Part shown: positions 43,691 to 53,219 of the stretch, piece after piece | Position numbering within the stretch: position 1 is the first letter of the stretch | Layout: every line of letters starts with the position of its first letter | Origin: Dokdonia pacifica | GTDB taxonomy: Bacteria > Bacteroidota > Bacteroidia > Flavobacteriales > Flavobacteriaceae | Direction: 5' to 3' | Length of the DNA: 64,000 bases | Assembly (NCBI RefSeq): GCF_900188275.1 | Contig: NZ_FZNY01000002.1 | Coordinates: 186,001-250,000 of the forward strand | Notes under the pieces: model-generated | Database searches by the model: none | What the model saw: only the letters and a program-made list of their open reading frames with translations | Told to the model about the DNA's origin: nothing | Program-made: the position numbers and the translations under genes

Positions 43691-44755
43691 ATGAAAGAGA
43701 ATGTCTTAATTATTGGCGCTGGATTAACAGGGCTATTACTTGCCCATCGTCTTAAAAAACAAGGAGTTCCAGTTATAGTACTAGAAGCAAGAGATCGTAT
43801 AGGAGGACGTATTTATACACATCTTTCTGCTCAAGAAACACCTATAGAAATGGGAGCTACTTGGTTAGGAAGACAACACACAGCTTTAGTTAGTTTACTA
43901 CAAGAATTAGATATTTCAATATATCCTCAATACACTGAAGGGTCTGCTTGGTATGAACCAGCACCAATGCAAGCTCCTCAAGAAGTACTATTGCCTCCTA
44001 ATGAGAGCCCTAGTTACAGAATACAAGGCGGAAGCAGTGTATTAACTCATACGCTAGGTAAAGCCTTAGGTACAGATGTTATTCTTCTAGATACAATTGT
44101 CACTAGTATAAAAGCTACTGACAAGGCAATAGAAGTGCACACAAAAGATAAAGTGTATACAGCATCTAAAGTAGTAAGTACCTTGCCTCCTAACCTATTA
44201 ACCACATCCATACAATTTTCACCTACACTCCCTGAGGACATTACAGCTATTGCAAAGAAAACACATACTTGGATGGGAGAATCTATTAAATTTGGTATTT
44301 CGTATGCCAGTCCATTTTGGAAAGAACACCATTGGTCAGGGACGCTATTTAGCAATATAGGGCCTATTACAGAAATGTATGACCATACCACATTAGAAAG
44401 TGGTAAATACGCCTTAAAAGGCTTCCTAAACAGTAATTTATCTATAGTAACAAAGGAGATACGCCAAGAAAAGGTATTTGCACAACTTAAACGAACCTTT
44501 GGCGAGAAAGCATTGGAATACATCGCCTATGAAGAAACCGTATGGCAAGAACAAACATTTTCATATGCTCCTTATGAAAATTATGTATTACCACATCAAA
44601 ATAATGGGCAAGCATGTTATCAAGAAACACATTATGACAATCGATTTTACATAGCTGGGTCAGAAACAGCTTCCTATTATGGTGGATATATGGAAGGTGC
44701 TGTACAAAGTGCGCAACAATGTTATGAACATATCCTCAAAAACATAAGCTATTAA
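43691..44755 (+). CDS. FAD-dependent amine oxidase family protein
   Basis: The protein (354 residues) starts with VLIIGAGLTGLLLAHRLKKQ, the dinucleotide-binding motif, then EARDRIGGRIYTH, the family loop, and GSSVLTHTLGKAL. It ends with FYIAGSETASYYGGYMEGA, the FAD-binding end of flavin monoamine oxidases. It likely oxidises an amine or related substrate; the substrate is unknown. It is shorter than mammalian MAO and has no membrane tail. It follows the broken GNAT gene closely. Confidence 0.88.
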   Translation: MKENVLIIGAGLTGLLLAHRLKKQGVPVIVLEARDRIGGRIYTHLSAQETPIEMGATWLGRQHTALVSLLQELDISIYPQYTEGSAWYEPAPMQAPQEVLLPPNESPSYRIQGGSSVLTHTLGKALGTDVILLDTIVTSIKATDKAIEVHTKDKVYTASKVVSTLPPNLLTTSIQFSPTLPEDITAIAKKTHTWMGESIKFGISYASPFWKEHHWSGTLFSNIGPITEMYDHTTLESGKYALKGFLNSNLSIVTKEIRQEKVFAQLKRTFGEKALEYIAYEETVWQEQTFSYAPYENYVLPHQNNGQACYQETHYDNRFYIAGSETASYYGGYMEGAVQSAQQCYEHILKNISY

Positions 44756-44814
44756 AGTGTTTCGTTGTGTATAAAACATAACTATATGTTCATATTTAGA
44801 TGCAATAATCGGCG

Positions 44815-44822
44815 TATCTTTG
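44815..44822 (+). promoter_or_regulatory. promoter -7 element (TATCTTTG), leaderless geometry
   Basis: TATCTTTG lies 4 nt before the ATG at 44827, so the transcript would begin at the start codon. The same spacing occurs at 35330-35337 and 46903-46910. Confidence 0.6.
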
Positions 44823-44826
44823 CAAT

Positions 44827-46794
44827 ATGCGCACTTATCAAATCATCTTAAGCGCTTGTTTAGCTATAGCAACCTATACTACTCAAGCACAAATTGTTAT
44901 CAATGAATTAGATTCTGACACTCCTAGTACCGATACGATGGAGTTTATAGAATTAAAGTCAGATACCCCAGAAATGTCATTAGACGGTTTTGTTTTGGTC
45001 TTATTTAATGGCTCAACAAGTGGAAATGACTCTAGTTATTTCACTTTAGATCTAGACGGGTTTACCACAGATATTAATGGGATATTCCTGATCTCCAATA
45101 ATGATGTATCGCCTGTAGGTGGTTTTATATTATTTGATAGCACCATACAAAATGGTGCAGATGCTGTCGCTATTTATCAAGGAAATGCATCCGACTTTCC
45201 TGATGGTACACTAGCCACTACTACCAATCTCGTTGATGCATTAGCACATGATACAAATGATGCCGATGACACTGTTCTATTGGGATTATTAGGCCTCACT
45301 GAACAGATCAATGAAGGAGAAAATGGTAATCAAACAACAGAATCTATACAATTAGATAATGACGGAACTTATTTTGTTGCAACTCCTACCCCAGGCGTTC
45401 TAAATGATGGTTCTGGTCAATTTATAAATGGAATTGGGTTTACAACAAGTAATGATCAATATACAGAAGGAGATAGTTTTGATATTGTATTCAGTACTGT
45501 AGAAGAGGTCACTGAAGAACTTACTTTTGAATTTTCGCTTTCTAATGGAAGCTTTAATACGTCAGATTATACAGGAGCTACTACTATTACGATTCCTAAT
45601 GGATCAAATACAGCGACTACAACAATTCAGCTTGTGGATGATAGTGATGATGAAGGTGATGAAGTATTACAAATCACTTTTGGAGAACTTCCTGATACCT
45701 TTAGCCGATTAAATGATAATAATCAAATAAGAGTGATTGATAATGATTTTACAGTTGCTGCATGGGGTACACCACTCAATCCTACTTTTGATCAAGTAGA
45801 AAGTACACAACCAGAAGGATATTATGACACTTTAGACGGACTGGCTGGTGATGAGCTTGTACAAGCAATTCAAGACATTATTGCAAATCCTGACGTAGTA
45901 CGTGCACAAACATATGCAGATGTCATTGATATCATAAATGAGGCAGACCAAAGTCCATTAAATAGCAATCAAGTATGGTTAGTGTATACAGAGCAACAAC
46001 GAGCCAAATTAGACTTTCAAACCTCTGGAGGAAGTAATGTAGGGCTTTGGAATAGAGAACATACCTACCCTAGATCACGTGGTGGTTTTGATGATATTGA
46101 TATCGATGAAATTGCCGATGGTATAGATGTATTTATTACTACCGAAGCAGATTCATTACGTCATGCAAATAGTGATGCTCATGGGTTACGTGCTGCCGAT
46201 GGCCCTGAAAATAGTAATCGTGGAAACTCAGATTATGGAGAATATTCAGGTCCTGAAAATACACAAGGAAGTTGGCAAGGCGATGTAGCGAGAGGGATTT
46301 TCTTTTTAACCATACGCTATAATGGTCTAGAAGTCGTTTCTGGAAACCCTCCTAATAGTACCGTGGGAGAATTAGGTGATTTAGACATCTTATTAGATTG
46401 GTATCGTAATGATCCTCCAGATGACTACGAACTCAACCGAAACAATGTAGTATATACTTGGCAATTCAATAGAAATCCATTTATAGACCTTCCTGATCTT
46501 GCAGAATTTATTTGGGGAGAAAACGCTGGAGAGGTATACAATCTTCCATTAAGTACAGAGACATTTACAACTTCCAATATTCGTATGTACCCAAATCCTG
46601 CAAAAGAGATTCTTACCTTAGAAACTCCAAACCTTTCTGGGGAAGCTAGTATCTATACCCTTGTAGGGCAAAAAGTACTCACAACGTCTATTCATCATAC
46701 CACACGTATTCCGCTTACATTATCGACAGGAATCTATTTAGTACAAGTAACCACTCAGGAAGGAATAGAGACATTACGTTTGGTAATAGAATAG
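44827..46794 (+). CDS. secreted endonuclease I family nuclease with T9SS domain
   Basis: The 655-residue protein has a signal peptide and an N-terminal lamin-tail-domain-like region (INELDSDTPSTDTMEFIELK). A Calx-beta-like repeat (about residues 200-310) and the endonuclease I fold (EndA/NucM) follow. NREHTYPRSRGGFDDIDID near residue 409 carries the catalytic His, and RHANSDAHGLRAADGPENSN the metal/active-site part. The last 75 residues (NIRMYPNPAKEILTLETPNL on) form a T9SS sorting domain. It should degrade extracellular DNA at the cell surface or outside, for nutrients or biofilm use. Confidence 0.88.
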   Translation: MRTYQIILSACLAIATYTTQAQIVINELDSDTPSTDTMEFIELKSDTPEMSLDGFVLVLFNGSTSGNDSSYFTLDLDGFTTDINGIFLISNNDVSPVGGFILFDSTIQNGADAVAIYQGNASDFPDGTLATTTNLVDALAHDTNDADDTVLLGLLGLTEQINEGENGNQTTESIQLDNDGTYFVATPTPGVLNDGSGQFINGIGFTTSNDQYTEGDSFDIVFSTVEEVTEELTFEFSLSNGSFNTSDYTGATTITIPNGSNTATTTIQLVDDSDDEGDEVLQITFGELPDTFSRLNDNNQIRVIDNDFTVAAWGTPLNPTFDQVESTQPEGYYDTLDGLAGDELVQAIQDIIANPDVVRAQTYADVIDIINEADQSPLNSNQVWLVYTEQQRAKLDFQTSGGSNVGLWNREHTYPRSRGGFDDIDIDEIADGIDVFITTEADSLRHANSDAHGLRAADGPENSNRGNSDYGEYSGPENTQGSWQGDVARGIFFLTIRYNGLEVVSGNPPNSTVGELGDLDILLDWYRNDPPDDYELNRNNVVYTWQFNRNPFIDLPDLAEFIWGENAGEVYNLPLSTETFTTSNIRMYPNPAKEILTLETPNLSGEASIYTLVGQKVLTTSIHHTTRIPLTLSTGIYLVQVTTQEGIETLRLVIE

Positions 46795-46809
46795 TATTAT
46801 GGCGATATA

Positions 46810-46825
46810 CGCTTTCGCGAAAGCG
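46810..46825. repeat. genomic palindrome, intergenic, with extended arms
   Basis: CGCTTTCGCGAAAGCG extended outward by TATA on each side, giving 24 bp of perfect symmetry between the nuclease and GH9 genes. Confidence 0.9.
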
Positions 46826-46902
46826 TATACCACATCATAACCATAGCGAAAACGTTATCGGCGAAATTGATCCCAAAAACGGTCATAAAACCTAGTATTC
46901 TG

Positions 46903-46910
46903 TATCTTTA
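46903..46910 (+). promoter_or_regulatory. promoter -7 element (TATCTTTA), leaderless geometry
   Basis: TATCTTTA (one change from TAnnTTTG) lies 4 nt before the chosen ATG of the GH9 gene. The spacing equals that of the nuclease and 35342 genes. Confidence 0.5.
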
Positions 46911-46914
46911 TGGA

Positions 46915-48615
46915 ATGAGAAACTTCATACTATTACTAGCCATCCTAACATTGGTAAGCTCTTGTAAAGAAGCCTTACCAGAATACACAATAGCAAATGC
47001 AAATACCATTAGACTTAATCAAGTTGGGTATTATCCACAGGCTTCAAAAAAAGCCATTATAACAGATACAACACAGGCAACTGTTTTCTATCTTGTTGAT
47101 CAACAATCACATGAATCTATATTTCAAGGAACTCTTTCTGAAAAACTAACTTGGAAACTTGCGGGCGAAACGGTACGAGTTGCTGATTTTTCAACCTTCA
47201 CAACACCTGGAAATTATAGTGTATATATAGAAAATGTAGGGTACTCCTACCCTTTTGAAATAAAAGAACATGTGCTCTCCGATGCTTTTACAGCAAGTGT
47301 CAAATCCTTATATTATCAACGTGCAAGTATTGCTTTAGAAGAAAAGCATGCAGGCGTTTGGGCACGTAATGCAGGACATCTAGATAAAGCGGTTACATTT
47401 CACTCTTCATCAGGTCGCGAAGGCACAAAAGACGCTCCAGGAGGTTGGTATGATGCCGGAGATTTTGGAAAGTATGTTATTAATGGTGCATTTCCATTAG
47501 GGCAAATGATGACATTATATGAACAATATCCTTCAGTATTACCCGACACGAGTCTTAATATTCCTGAAAGCGGTAATAAAACACCAGATATTCTAGATGA
47601 ATTTAAATATGAACTTGATTGGTTATTAACCATGCAAGATGATGATGGAGGTGTATTTTTTAAATTGACTACCAAGCGTTTTACAGGGATGACACTTCCT
47701 GAAAAAGGAAAAGAAGAACGTTTTATTATAGGGAAAGGTACTGCGTCAAGTCTTGATTTTGCAGCAGTAGCTGCAAAAGGCTATCGACTTTTTAAAGAGA
47801 TAGATGCTGCGTATGCAAATAAATGTCTCGCTTCCGCGAAAAAAGCCTGGGAATGGTCAAAAGCAAATCCTACGGTTGCCTTTTCAAATCCAGAAGATAT
47901 CGTTACTGGAGAGTACGGAGATGGCAATTTTTCTGAAGAATGGTTTTGGGCCGCTGCCGAGTTATATCTAAGTACTGGAGATGAAGAGTATGTAACCTCT
48001 CTTAAGCAAAGCACTGTCAATCTCAATAATTATAAAGGCGGGAGTTGGAATAATTATATGAAATACATTGGGGCTTTTGCATTGATAGATCAGTCTAAAG
48101 ATGAAGCCATCGTGAATGTATTAAAGAACAATATTGTACAAGCGGCAGATAAGCTTGTATCTACTGCAACAACCAATGATTACTTTCAACCTATTACGGT
48201 TTTTAATTGGGGTTCTAATAGTGATGTTTTAAATGCAGCTATGATTATTGCACAGGCATATCGTATTACTAAAAAACCAGAATACTTAGTAGCTGTACAG
48301 GAAATCACAGATTATGTGTTTGGTAAAAATGCGATTGGTTATAGTTTTATTACTGGACATGGCGATAAAACGCCTCTATATATCCATCACAGGCAAAGTG
48401 CTGGAGATGGCATAGAAGCACCTGTACCAGGTTTTATTTCTGGCGGACCTAACAATGCAAAACAAGATCGTAACGATGTTACGTATCCTGAAAACACCTC
48501 TCCTATGAATTCATGGGTAGATCAAACACCAAGTTATGCGAGTAACGAAATTTGCTTGAACTGGAACTCGGCTGCTGTATATGTTTTAGGGTTTCTAGAA
48601 CAGGAAAGTAAATAA
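46915..48615 (+). CDS. GH9 family cellulase lipoprotein
   Basis: The protein (566 residues) has a lipobox with Cys17 (LTLVSSC), an N-terminal Ig-like CelD domain (about 35-115) and a GH9 (alpha/alpha)6-barrel catalytic domain. Near residue 175 GGWYDAGDFGKYV holds the catalytic base Asp. IHHRQS near residue 487 and ASNEICLNWNSAAVYVLGF near residue 543 give the conserved His/Arg and the catalytic Glu. It should hydrolyse beta-1,4-glucan or a related beta-glucan at the cell surface. The ATG at the lipoprotein signal is chosen over one 16 codons upstream. A palindrome variant encodes ASAKKAW in the middle. Confidence 0.9.
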   Translation: MRNFILLLAILTLVSSCKEALPEYTIANANTIRLNQVGYYPQASKKAIITDTTQATVFYLVDQQSHESIFQGTLSEKLTWKLAGETVRVADFSTFTTPGNYSVYIENVGYSYPFEIKEHVLSDAFTASVKSLYYQRASIALEEKHAGVWARNAGHLDKAVTFHSSSGREGTKDAPGGWYDAGDFGKYVINGAFPLGQMMTLYEQYPSVLPDTSLNIPESGNKTPDILDEFKYELDWLLTMQDDDGGVFFKLTTKRFTGMTLPEKGKEERFIIGKGTASSLDFAAVAAKGYRLFKEIDAAYANKCLASAKKAWEWSKANPTVAFSNPEDIVTGEYGDGNFSEEWFWAAAELYLSTGDEEYVTSLKQSTVNLNNYKGGSWNNYMKYIGAFALIDQSKDEAIVNVLKNNIVQAADKLVSTATTNDYFQPITVFNWGSNSDVLNAAMIIAQAYRITKKPEYLVAVQEITDYVFGKNAIGYSFITGHGDKTPLYIHHRQSAGDGIEAPVPGFISGGPNNAKQDRNDVTYPENTSPMNSWVDQTPSYASNEICLNWNSAAVYVLGFLEQESK

Positions 48616-48622
48616 ATACCTT

Positions 48623-49252
48623 ATGGATTCGTATGAAGAAACCCATGAAACATGGAATCGTATGGCAAAGCTGTATGAAGAAGTGTTTATGGATCTTGAT
48701 ATATATAACGCTTCTTATGATCAATTTTGTGAGCTTATAGGTACCGAAGAAGCGGCTATACTCGAAATAGGTTGTGGGCCAGGGAACATTACGAAATACC
48801 TATCTAAACAACAGCCTAGCTATAAGATACTCACAACAGATGTAGCTCCAAATATGATAGCCTTAGCTCAGAAAAACGTACCAAATGCTACGTTTAAGAT
48901 TTTAGACATAAGGCAACTACATACGTTAAAAAAGCTCTTCCATGGGGTTATTATTGGTTTTGCTCTTCCCTATATCTCAAAAGAAGATACGATACAGCTT
49001 TTCAAAAATGTCTATGAAAAATTGTATTCAGAGGGAATTTTATATATAAGTTTTGTCGCTGGTAATTATAAAGATTCTGGATTTATAATCGGTAGCTCAG
49101 GAGATCGTTCTTATTTTTATTATCATCATATAGATGCTATTACGGAAGCACTATTATCACAAGGGTTTATAATTAAAAGGCACCTTGAAGTGCCCTACAA
49201 AAAAAGAAATGATACTACTGAAATACATACCATACTTATTCTTCAGAAGTAG
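48623..49252 (+). CDS. class I SAM-dependent methyltransferase
   Basis: The 209-residue protein has the SAM-binding motif I AAILEIGCGPGNITKYLSKQ near residues 45-65, then TTDVAPNMIALAQ (motif II) and IIGFALPYISKEDTIQLFKN (motif IV-like). Overall design matches the Methyltransf_25/31 group; substrate is unknown. It follows the GH9 gene by 7 nt and may be in one operon with it. Confidence 0.85.
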   Translation: MDSYEETHETWNRMAKLYEEVFMDLDIYNASYDQFCELIGTEEAAILEIGCGPGNITKYLSKQQPSYKILTTDVAPNMIALAQKNVPNATFKILDIRQLHTLKKLFHGVIIGFALPYISKEDTIQLFKNVYEKLYSEGILYISFVAGNYKDSGFIIGSSGDRSYFYYHHIDAITEALLSQGFIIKRHLEVPYKKRNDTTEIHTILILQK

Positions 49253-49317
49253 TCTTTAACATTTTTTTGGCTTAATTATTGGTGAAGAGTATGCATCATC
49301 ATACTAACCATTTTTTT

Positions 49318-49746
49318 ATGAAGTCAATTATTACGCTACTACTGGTTACCAGTGCTATTTTACCATCTTCACAAACAACTCCTTATTCAGGAGAATACGC
49401 TAATAAAAACAAAACTGAAAATGGAGAAGTCTATGAATGGCATCTTTCCCTTAAAGAAGATGGCACATTCTTATACCATTTTTATAGAGATTTAAACTGT
49501 AATCAATGTATTGAAGAGCATTTTTATGGAAAAGGAACTTGGAAAGGATCTAAGAAAGTGATTACATTTTATGCAAAAGAAACAGATATAGATGTAAATC
49601 ATACCATCAACTTCAACAAATCTAAAGCACGAGTTTATAAAAAGACTTCTAAAAATAAATCCAAAAAAAATCACAAACAATCAATTTGGTTTTATGCTTC
49701 TGAAACTCCTTCTATCAAAGGATTACAGTTATATAAGGAGAAATAA
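49318..49746 (+). CDS. secreted protein of unknown function
   Basis: The protein (142 residues from the ATG used) has a signal peptide (MKSIITLLLVTSAILPSSQ) and a mature domain with strands such as VYEWHLSLKEDGTFLYHFY, then NCNQCIEEHFYGKGTWKG, and a lysine-rich tail. The GTF/GTW spacing suggests a small lipocalin-like or META-like beta barrel, by pattern only. Two cysteines may pair. It lies between the methyltransferase and another secreted protein on the same strand. A start 13 codons earlier is possible but would hide the signal peptide. Confidence 0.6.
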   Translation: MKSIITLLLVTSAILPSSQTTPYSGEYANKNKTENGEVYEWHLSLKEDGTFLYHFYRDLNCNQCIEEHFYGKGTWKGSKKVITFYAKETDIDVNHTINFNKSKARVYKKTSKNKSKKNHKQSIWFYASETPSIKGLQLYKEK

Positions 49747-49788
49747 ATTAAAATGTATATTAGTACTCTTAATTCAATATATTACCAA

Positions 49789-50346
49789 ATGATGAGATTT
49801 TTTATTTTGCTTGGACTTATACTTATAACCTCTGTTACACATGCTCAAAAAGAAGGGCAAACATTTTGTGAAGCCTATGCAGAAGATAGTTACTTTCCAT
49901 TAAGTATTAAGGTGAAAAAAATCTTTTGGCAAGACACACATTACACAGAAAAACGTTTAGAAACTAAGACCATAAATGGTAAAGAATATATAGGATTTTC
50001 ACAGCTTTGGAAAGAAGGCAACTCAGATACTATGTATTTAAGAGAAGAAAACGGTATTGTATATCAATATGAAGAATGTTGCGAGACGGAAACAGTACGT
50101 TTTGATCCTTCATTTAAAGAAGGGCATACTTGGACTACTGTTGACAAGGGAGCAACATATACGATAGACACACTAAATGGAACGCTTAAAACCCCATTCT
50201 GTGAATACAAAAACCTTATTGTTATAGATTTTAAATTAACCACATTTCAATGTAAGTTCTACTACAAAAAAGGATATGGATACATTGGTGCTACATTTAA
50301 AGATACTCTTATCTCATGTGTAACACCAACATTTGATTTGGATTAA
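49789..50346 (+). CDS. secreted protein of unknown function
   Basis: This 185-residue protein has a signal peptide (MMRFFILLGLILITSVTHAQ) and a mature part with four cysteines (TFCEAYAEDS, EECCETE, TPFCEYKNL) and strands like KTINGKEYIGFSQLWKEGN and ATFKDTLISCVTPTF. Weak similarity to DUF4595/ lipocalin-like secreted proteins cannot be confirmed. It begins 42 nt after the preceding secreted protein gene. The start used is the ATG just before the hydrophobic core. Confidence 0.6.
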   Translation: MMRFFILLGLILITSVTHAQKEGQTFCEAYAEDSYFPLSIKVKKIFWQDTHYTEKRLETKTINGKEYIGFSQLWKEGNSDTMYLREENGIVYQYEECCETETVRFDPSFKEGHTWTTVDKGATYTIDTLNGTLKTPFCEYKNLIVIDFKLTTFQCKFYYKKGYGYIGATFKDTLISCVTPTFDLD

Positions 50347-50448
50347 TAATAATAATACTATGTTTTAATATCATCAACGCAACCCTTCATATAATCTAAA
50401 GTCTTTTTAATGTGTATACACTAACATTAACAAAGACAAAATAATTAT

Positions 50449-52215
50449 ATGATACAACAACTCAAAAAACTAGTATTTCTCGTCTTAATTATTACAGCGA
50501 TAGCCTGCGAAAAAGATGATGCTATTATAGATTCTGAAGTAACAACACCAACTATCGAAACACCGTTTCTTGAAGGTTTTTCAGATAACTTTGGGGCAGA
50601 AATCACACGTTCGTTTATAGGAACAATTATAGATAATAATCGACAACCTATTGATGGTGTTCAAGTTACCATAGGAAGTAGCACAGCAATAACCGATACC
50701 AATGGAATATTCATTATTGATGATGCGACTGTCAATGAACGATTTGCCTATATAAAAGCCTCTAAAATAGGATATATACATGGTTCTCGCGCTTTAGTTC
50801 CAACACTTGGGGCAAATAAAGTAACCATCATGCTACTGGAAGAAACTGTTGCAGGAACAACAACTAGCGGCACTTCAGAAACTATTAGTTTAAGTAACGG
50901 AGCATCTGTAAGTCTTAACGGTGAATACATAAAAGAAGATGGGAGTCCATACCAAGGAACTGTCGATGTCATCCTACATCATCTAGACCCAGTAGATCCA
51001 GAAGTCAACGAGCAAATGCCAGGTATGTTATATGCTGCAAATGCTAATGGCGAAGAACGTTTATTACAGACATTAGGAATGCTTGCCGTAGAATTACGGG
51101 GAACTAATGGAGAAGATATAAACTTAGCAGATGGAACTACCGCAGAAATTAGAATTCCTGTAGATGCTTCCTTAATGGATAGTGCACCTAATATAATTCC
51201 GCTTTGGTATTTTGATGAAGAAAGAGGATTTTGGGTAGAAGACGGAGAAGCTACACTTATAGGAAACGAGTATGTAGGAACAGTCACACATTTTTCTTTT
51301 TGGAATTGTGATATCCCAGCAGAGGCGATCTCTCTTTGCATTACTATAACCTCACAAGATGGAGGCCCTTTATCTAATACATATGTTGGTATCACTAGTG
51401 AAAATTATGGAACCAGATATGGCATAACTAATTCTTTAGGAATTGTATGTGGATTAGTCCCTCACAATGAAAGTCTAATAGTAAGCGGAGGATTAAATTG
51501 TAGTGCCGGGGATACTATTTTCTCCGAAAATATTGGTCCATTTTCTTCAGATACTAATATAGAAATCACCCCTACATACAGTGAGGCAAACGAAGAAACT
51601 ATCACTGGGATATTTACTAATTGTGATGGCGATCTAATTACCAATGGATATGTAGAAGTTACTCATGGAGGCAATCAATATGTAGATCTAGTACAGGATG
51701 GAACTTATGAAATTAACTTTATTCGTTGTTCGGAAGATGAAGTGTTTACTATTAACGCAGTTAATAATGACACTTTTCAATCTAGCGGAGAAATTAATTA
51801 CACATTTACCTCTCCTATAACTAATCTCACTGCTATATCTTCCTGTGATGAAATAATACAATTTATCACCTATCAAATTGATGATAATCCGACTATTAGC
51901 TATTTATCTATAACACAAGCATTTGATGATCCAAACCTTTTTTTAAGTGGATCTAGCCAAGATGGAGCTATATCTTTTGCTATAGCTAACATTACCAATA
52001 GTGAATCTGAATTACTAACTATCTTTTTAGAAGATGCTAATGGAGATAGTATTGATCCACCTTTAGGGGACACTTTAAATATGACACTAAATGTAACTTC
52101 TGTTGGAGAATATGAAGAATACATAGACGCTAACTTTTCTGGAACATATACAAATATTAGTGATAATACGACACATACTTTGGACGGTGCTATTCATGTA
52201 ATACGATACTTTTAA
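50449..52215 (+). CDS. lipoprotein with carboxypeptidase-regulatory-like domain
   Basis: The 588-residue protein is a lipoprotein (Cys20 in IITAIACEKDD). A carboxypeptidase regulatory-like/CarboxypepD_reg domain follows (about residues 50-115: SFIGTIIDNNRQPIDGVQVT, KASKIGYIHGSRAL). Beta-sandwich units follow, with GEYIKEDGSPYQGTVDVIL and further Ig-like repeats with GGPLSNTYVGITSENYGTRY. It probably sits on the outer membrane and binds or holds something; no enzyme motif is visible. A bidirectional terminator follows. Confidence 0.8.
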   Translation: MIQQLKKLVFLVLIITAIACEKDDAIIDSEVTTPTIETPFLEGFSDNFGAEITRSFIGTIIDNNRQPIDGVQVTIGSSTAITDTNGIFIIDDATVNERFAYIKASKIGYIHGSRALVPTLGANKVTIMLLEETVAGTTTSGTSETISLSNGASVSLNGEYIKEDGSPYQGTVDVILHHLDPVDPEVNEQMPGMLYAANANGEERLLQTLGMLAVELRGTNGEDINLADGTTAEIRIPVDASLMDSAPNIIPLWYFDEERGFWVEDGEATLIGNEYVGTVTHFSFWNCDIPAEAISLCITITSQDGGPLSNTYVGITSENYGTRYGITNSLGIVCGLVPHNESLIVSGGLNCSAGDTIFSENIGPFSSDTNIEITPTYSEANEETITGIFTNCDGDLITNGYVEVTHGGNQYVDLVQDGTYEINFIRCSEDEVFTINAVNNDTFQSSGEINYTFTSPITNLTAISSCDEIIQFITYQIDDNPTISYLSITQAFDDPNLFLSGSSQDGAISFAIANITNSESELLTIFLEDANGDSIDPPLGDTLNMTLNVTSVGEYEEYIDANFSGTYTNISDNTTHTLDGAIHVIRYF

Positions 52216-52233
52216 AAAGAACTGCTCTGAAAA

Positions 52234-52270
52234 AGTAAAACCCACCTTTAATAAGTGGGTTTTACTTTTT
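52234..52270. terminator. bidirectional terminator
   Basis: A 12-bp stem (AGTAAAACCCAC/GTGGGTTTTACT) with a 9-nt loop has T runs on both outer sides. It sits between the carboxypeptidase-regulatory lipoprotein gene and the convergent coiled-coil protein gene. Confidence 0.85.
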
Positions 52271-52281
52271 ATGTAAGTATA

Positions 52282-53094
52282 TCACTCCTTTTTAACTTCT
52301 CTAGTTTTAAATGGCTTTGAAAGGCTACTACGTCCTAAAATATATCCTGAGATTCCTCCAAGTAGCGCAGAAATCTCTTTACCACCTAGAATCTCCGTAA
52401 TTCCAAATAAGATAATGGCAATAATGATAGAAAATATCGTAATAAATTGTAACCCTGCATCTCCAGTAAATATGGATTTACGTATCTGATCATCCCTATT
52501 TGCAATAATAAAGAAACCCACAATCACAATACCTACTAAAAAAGCAAATGACCAGCTAATTTGTTTTTTGAAATTCTGTCCCACATAAGATGTATTGTTA
52601 AGCTCAGTCACCTTTGCCCCAACACTTGATAATTCATCTGTCTTTTTAAGAACATGCTGTACCTTATTTTCTATAATACGTCTAAAGCCTTCTGAAACAC
52701 TCATAGATTCTAAATCTAAAGAACTTACATCAATATCAGAACTAAGTGCTGGCAAAATGATCTGTGTTTTAATATCTTGAAGACGTTTGAGTTGTAACTC
52801 ATGATCTGTGGCAAACATGCTAGTATCTCGATGAGTTTTCTTTAGCTCTTCATAATTTTTTACCAATTTTTCTAAGCTCTCTGATCGCTCTAATTCTGTA
52901 AAAAGACTACTAATTTCATACATCATCCCATACATATTTGAGATGAGTTCCAGACGTTCTATTTCCAACTCATGTAAGTCATTAGGGAGTACTACTTTAT
53001 CGTTTGATGGGTAAGAAGTCTCGTCTATTTGACCGAATGAATTATGAATAATAAAGAATAACAGAAAAAACAAAACTGATTGGATAGTTTTCAT
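52282..53094 (-). CDS. membrane protein with long coiled-coil, unknown function
   Basis: The 270-residue protein has a signal peptide (MKTIQSVLFFLLFFIIHNSFG), a long helical region (about residues 35-165, KNYEELKKTHRDTSM and DELSSVGAKVTELNN) and two C-terminal membrane helices (about 180-200 and 212-232). A third short hydrophobic stretch (GGKEISALLGGISGYILG) follows. The design resembles sensor-like or scaffolding proteins without a known domain. A large perfect inverted repeat lies just upstream. Confidence 0.7.
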   Translation of the reverse strand: MKTIQSVLFFLLFFIIHNSFGQIDETSYPSNDKVVLPNDLHELEIERLELISNMYGMMYEISSLFTELERSESLEKLVKNYEELKKTHRDTSMFATDHELQLKRLQDIKTQIILPALSSDIDVSSLDLESMSVSEGFRRIIENKVQHVLKKTDELSSVGAKVTELNNTSYVGQNFKKQISWSFAFLVGIVIVGFFIIANRDDQIRKSIFTGDAGLQFITIFSIIIAIILFGITEILGGKEISALLGGISGYILGRSSLSKPFKTREVKKE

Positions 53095-53142
53095 ACGTAG
53101 TATGGATTAGAGGTTAGAAATCCAATCTAACTACTATCCGTT

Positions 53143-53176
53143 ACAAATAAACAGGTATTTATACCTGTTTATTTGT
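53143..53176. repeat. 34-bp inverted repeat with 16-bp perfect arms
   Basis: ACAAATAAACAGGTAT and its exact reverse complement are separated by only TT. It lies between the metallophosphoesterase gene stop and the coiled-coil gene start, both on the minus strand. It can fold into a strong hairpin that would act as terminator of the former, or serve as a dimer binding site before the latter. Confidence 0.6.
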
Positions 53177-53219
53177 AAAAAAGTATGTATTACTCATCCT
53201 ACAAAAAGGCATACAATGG

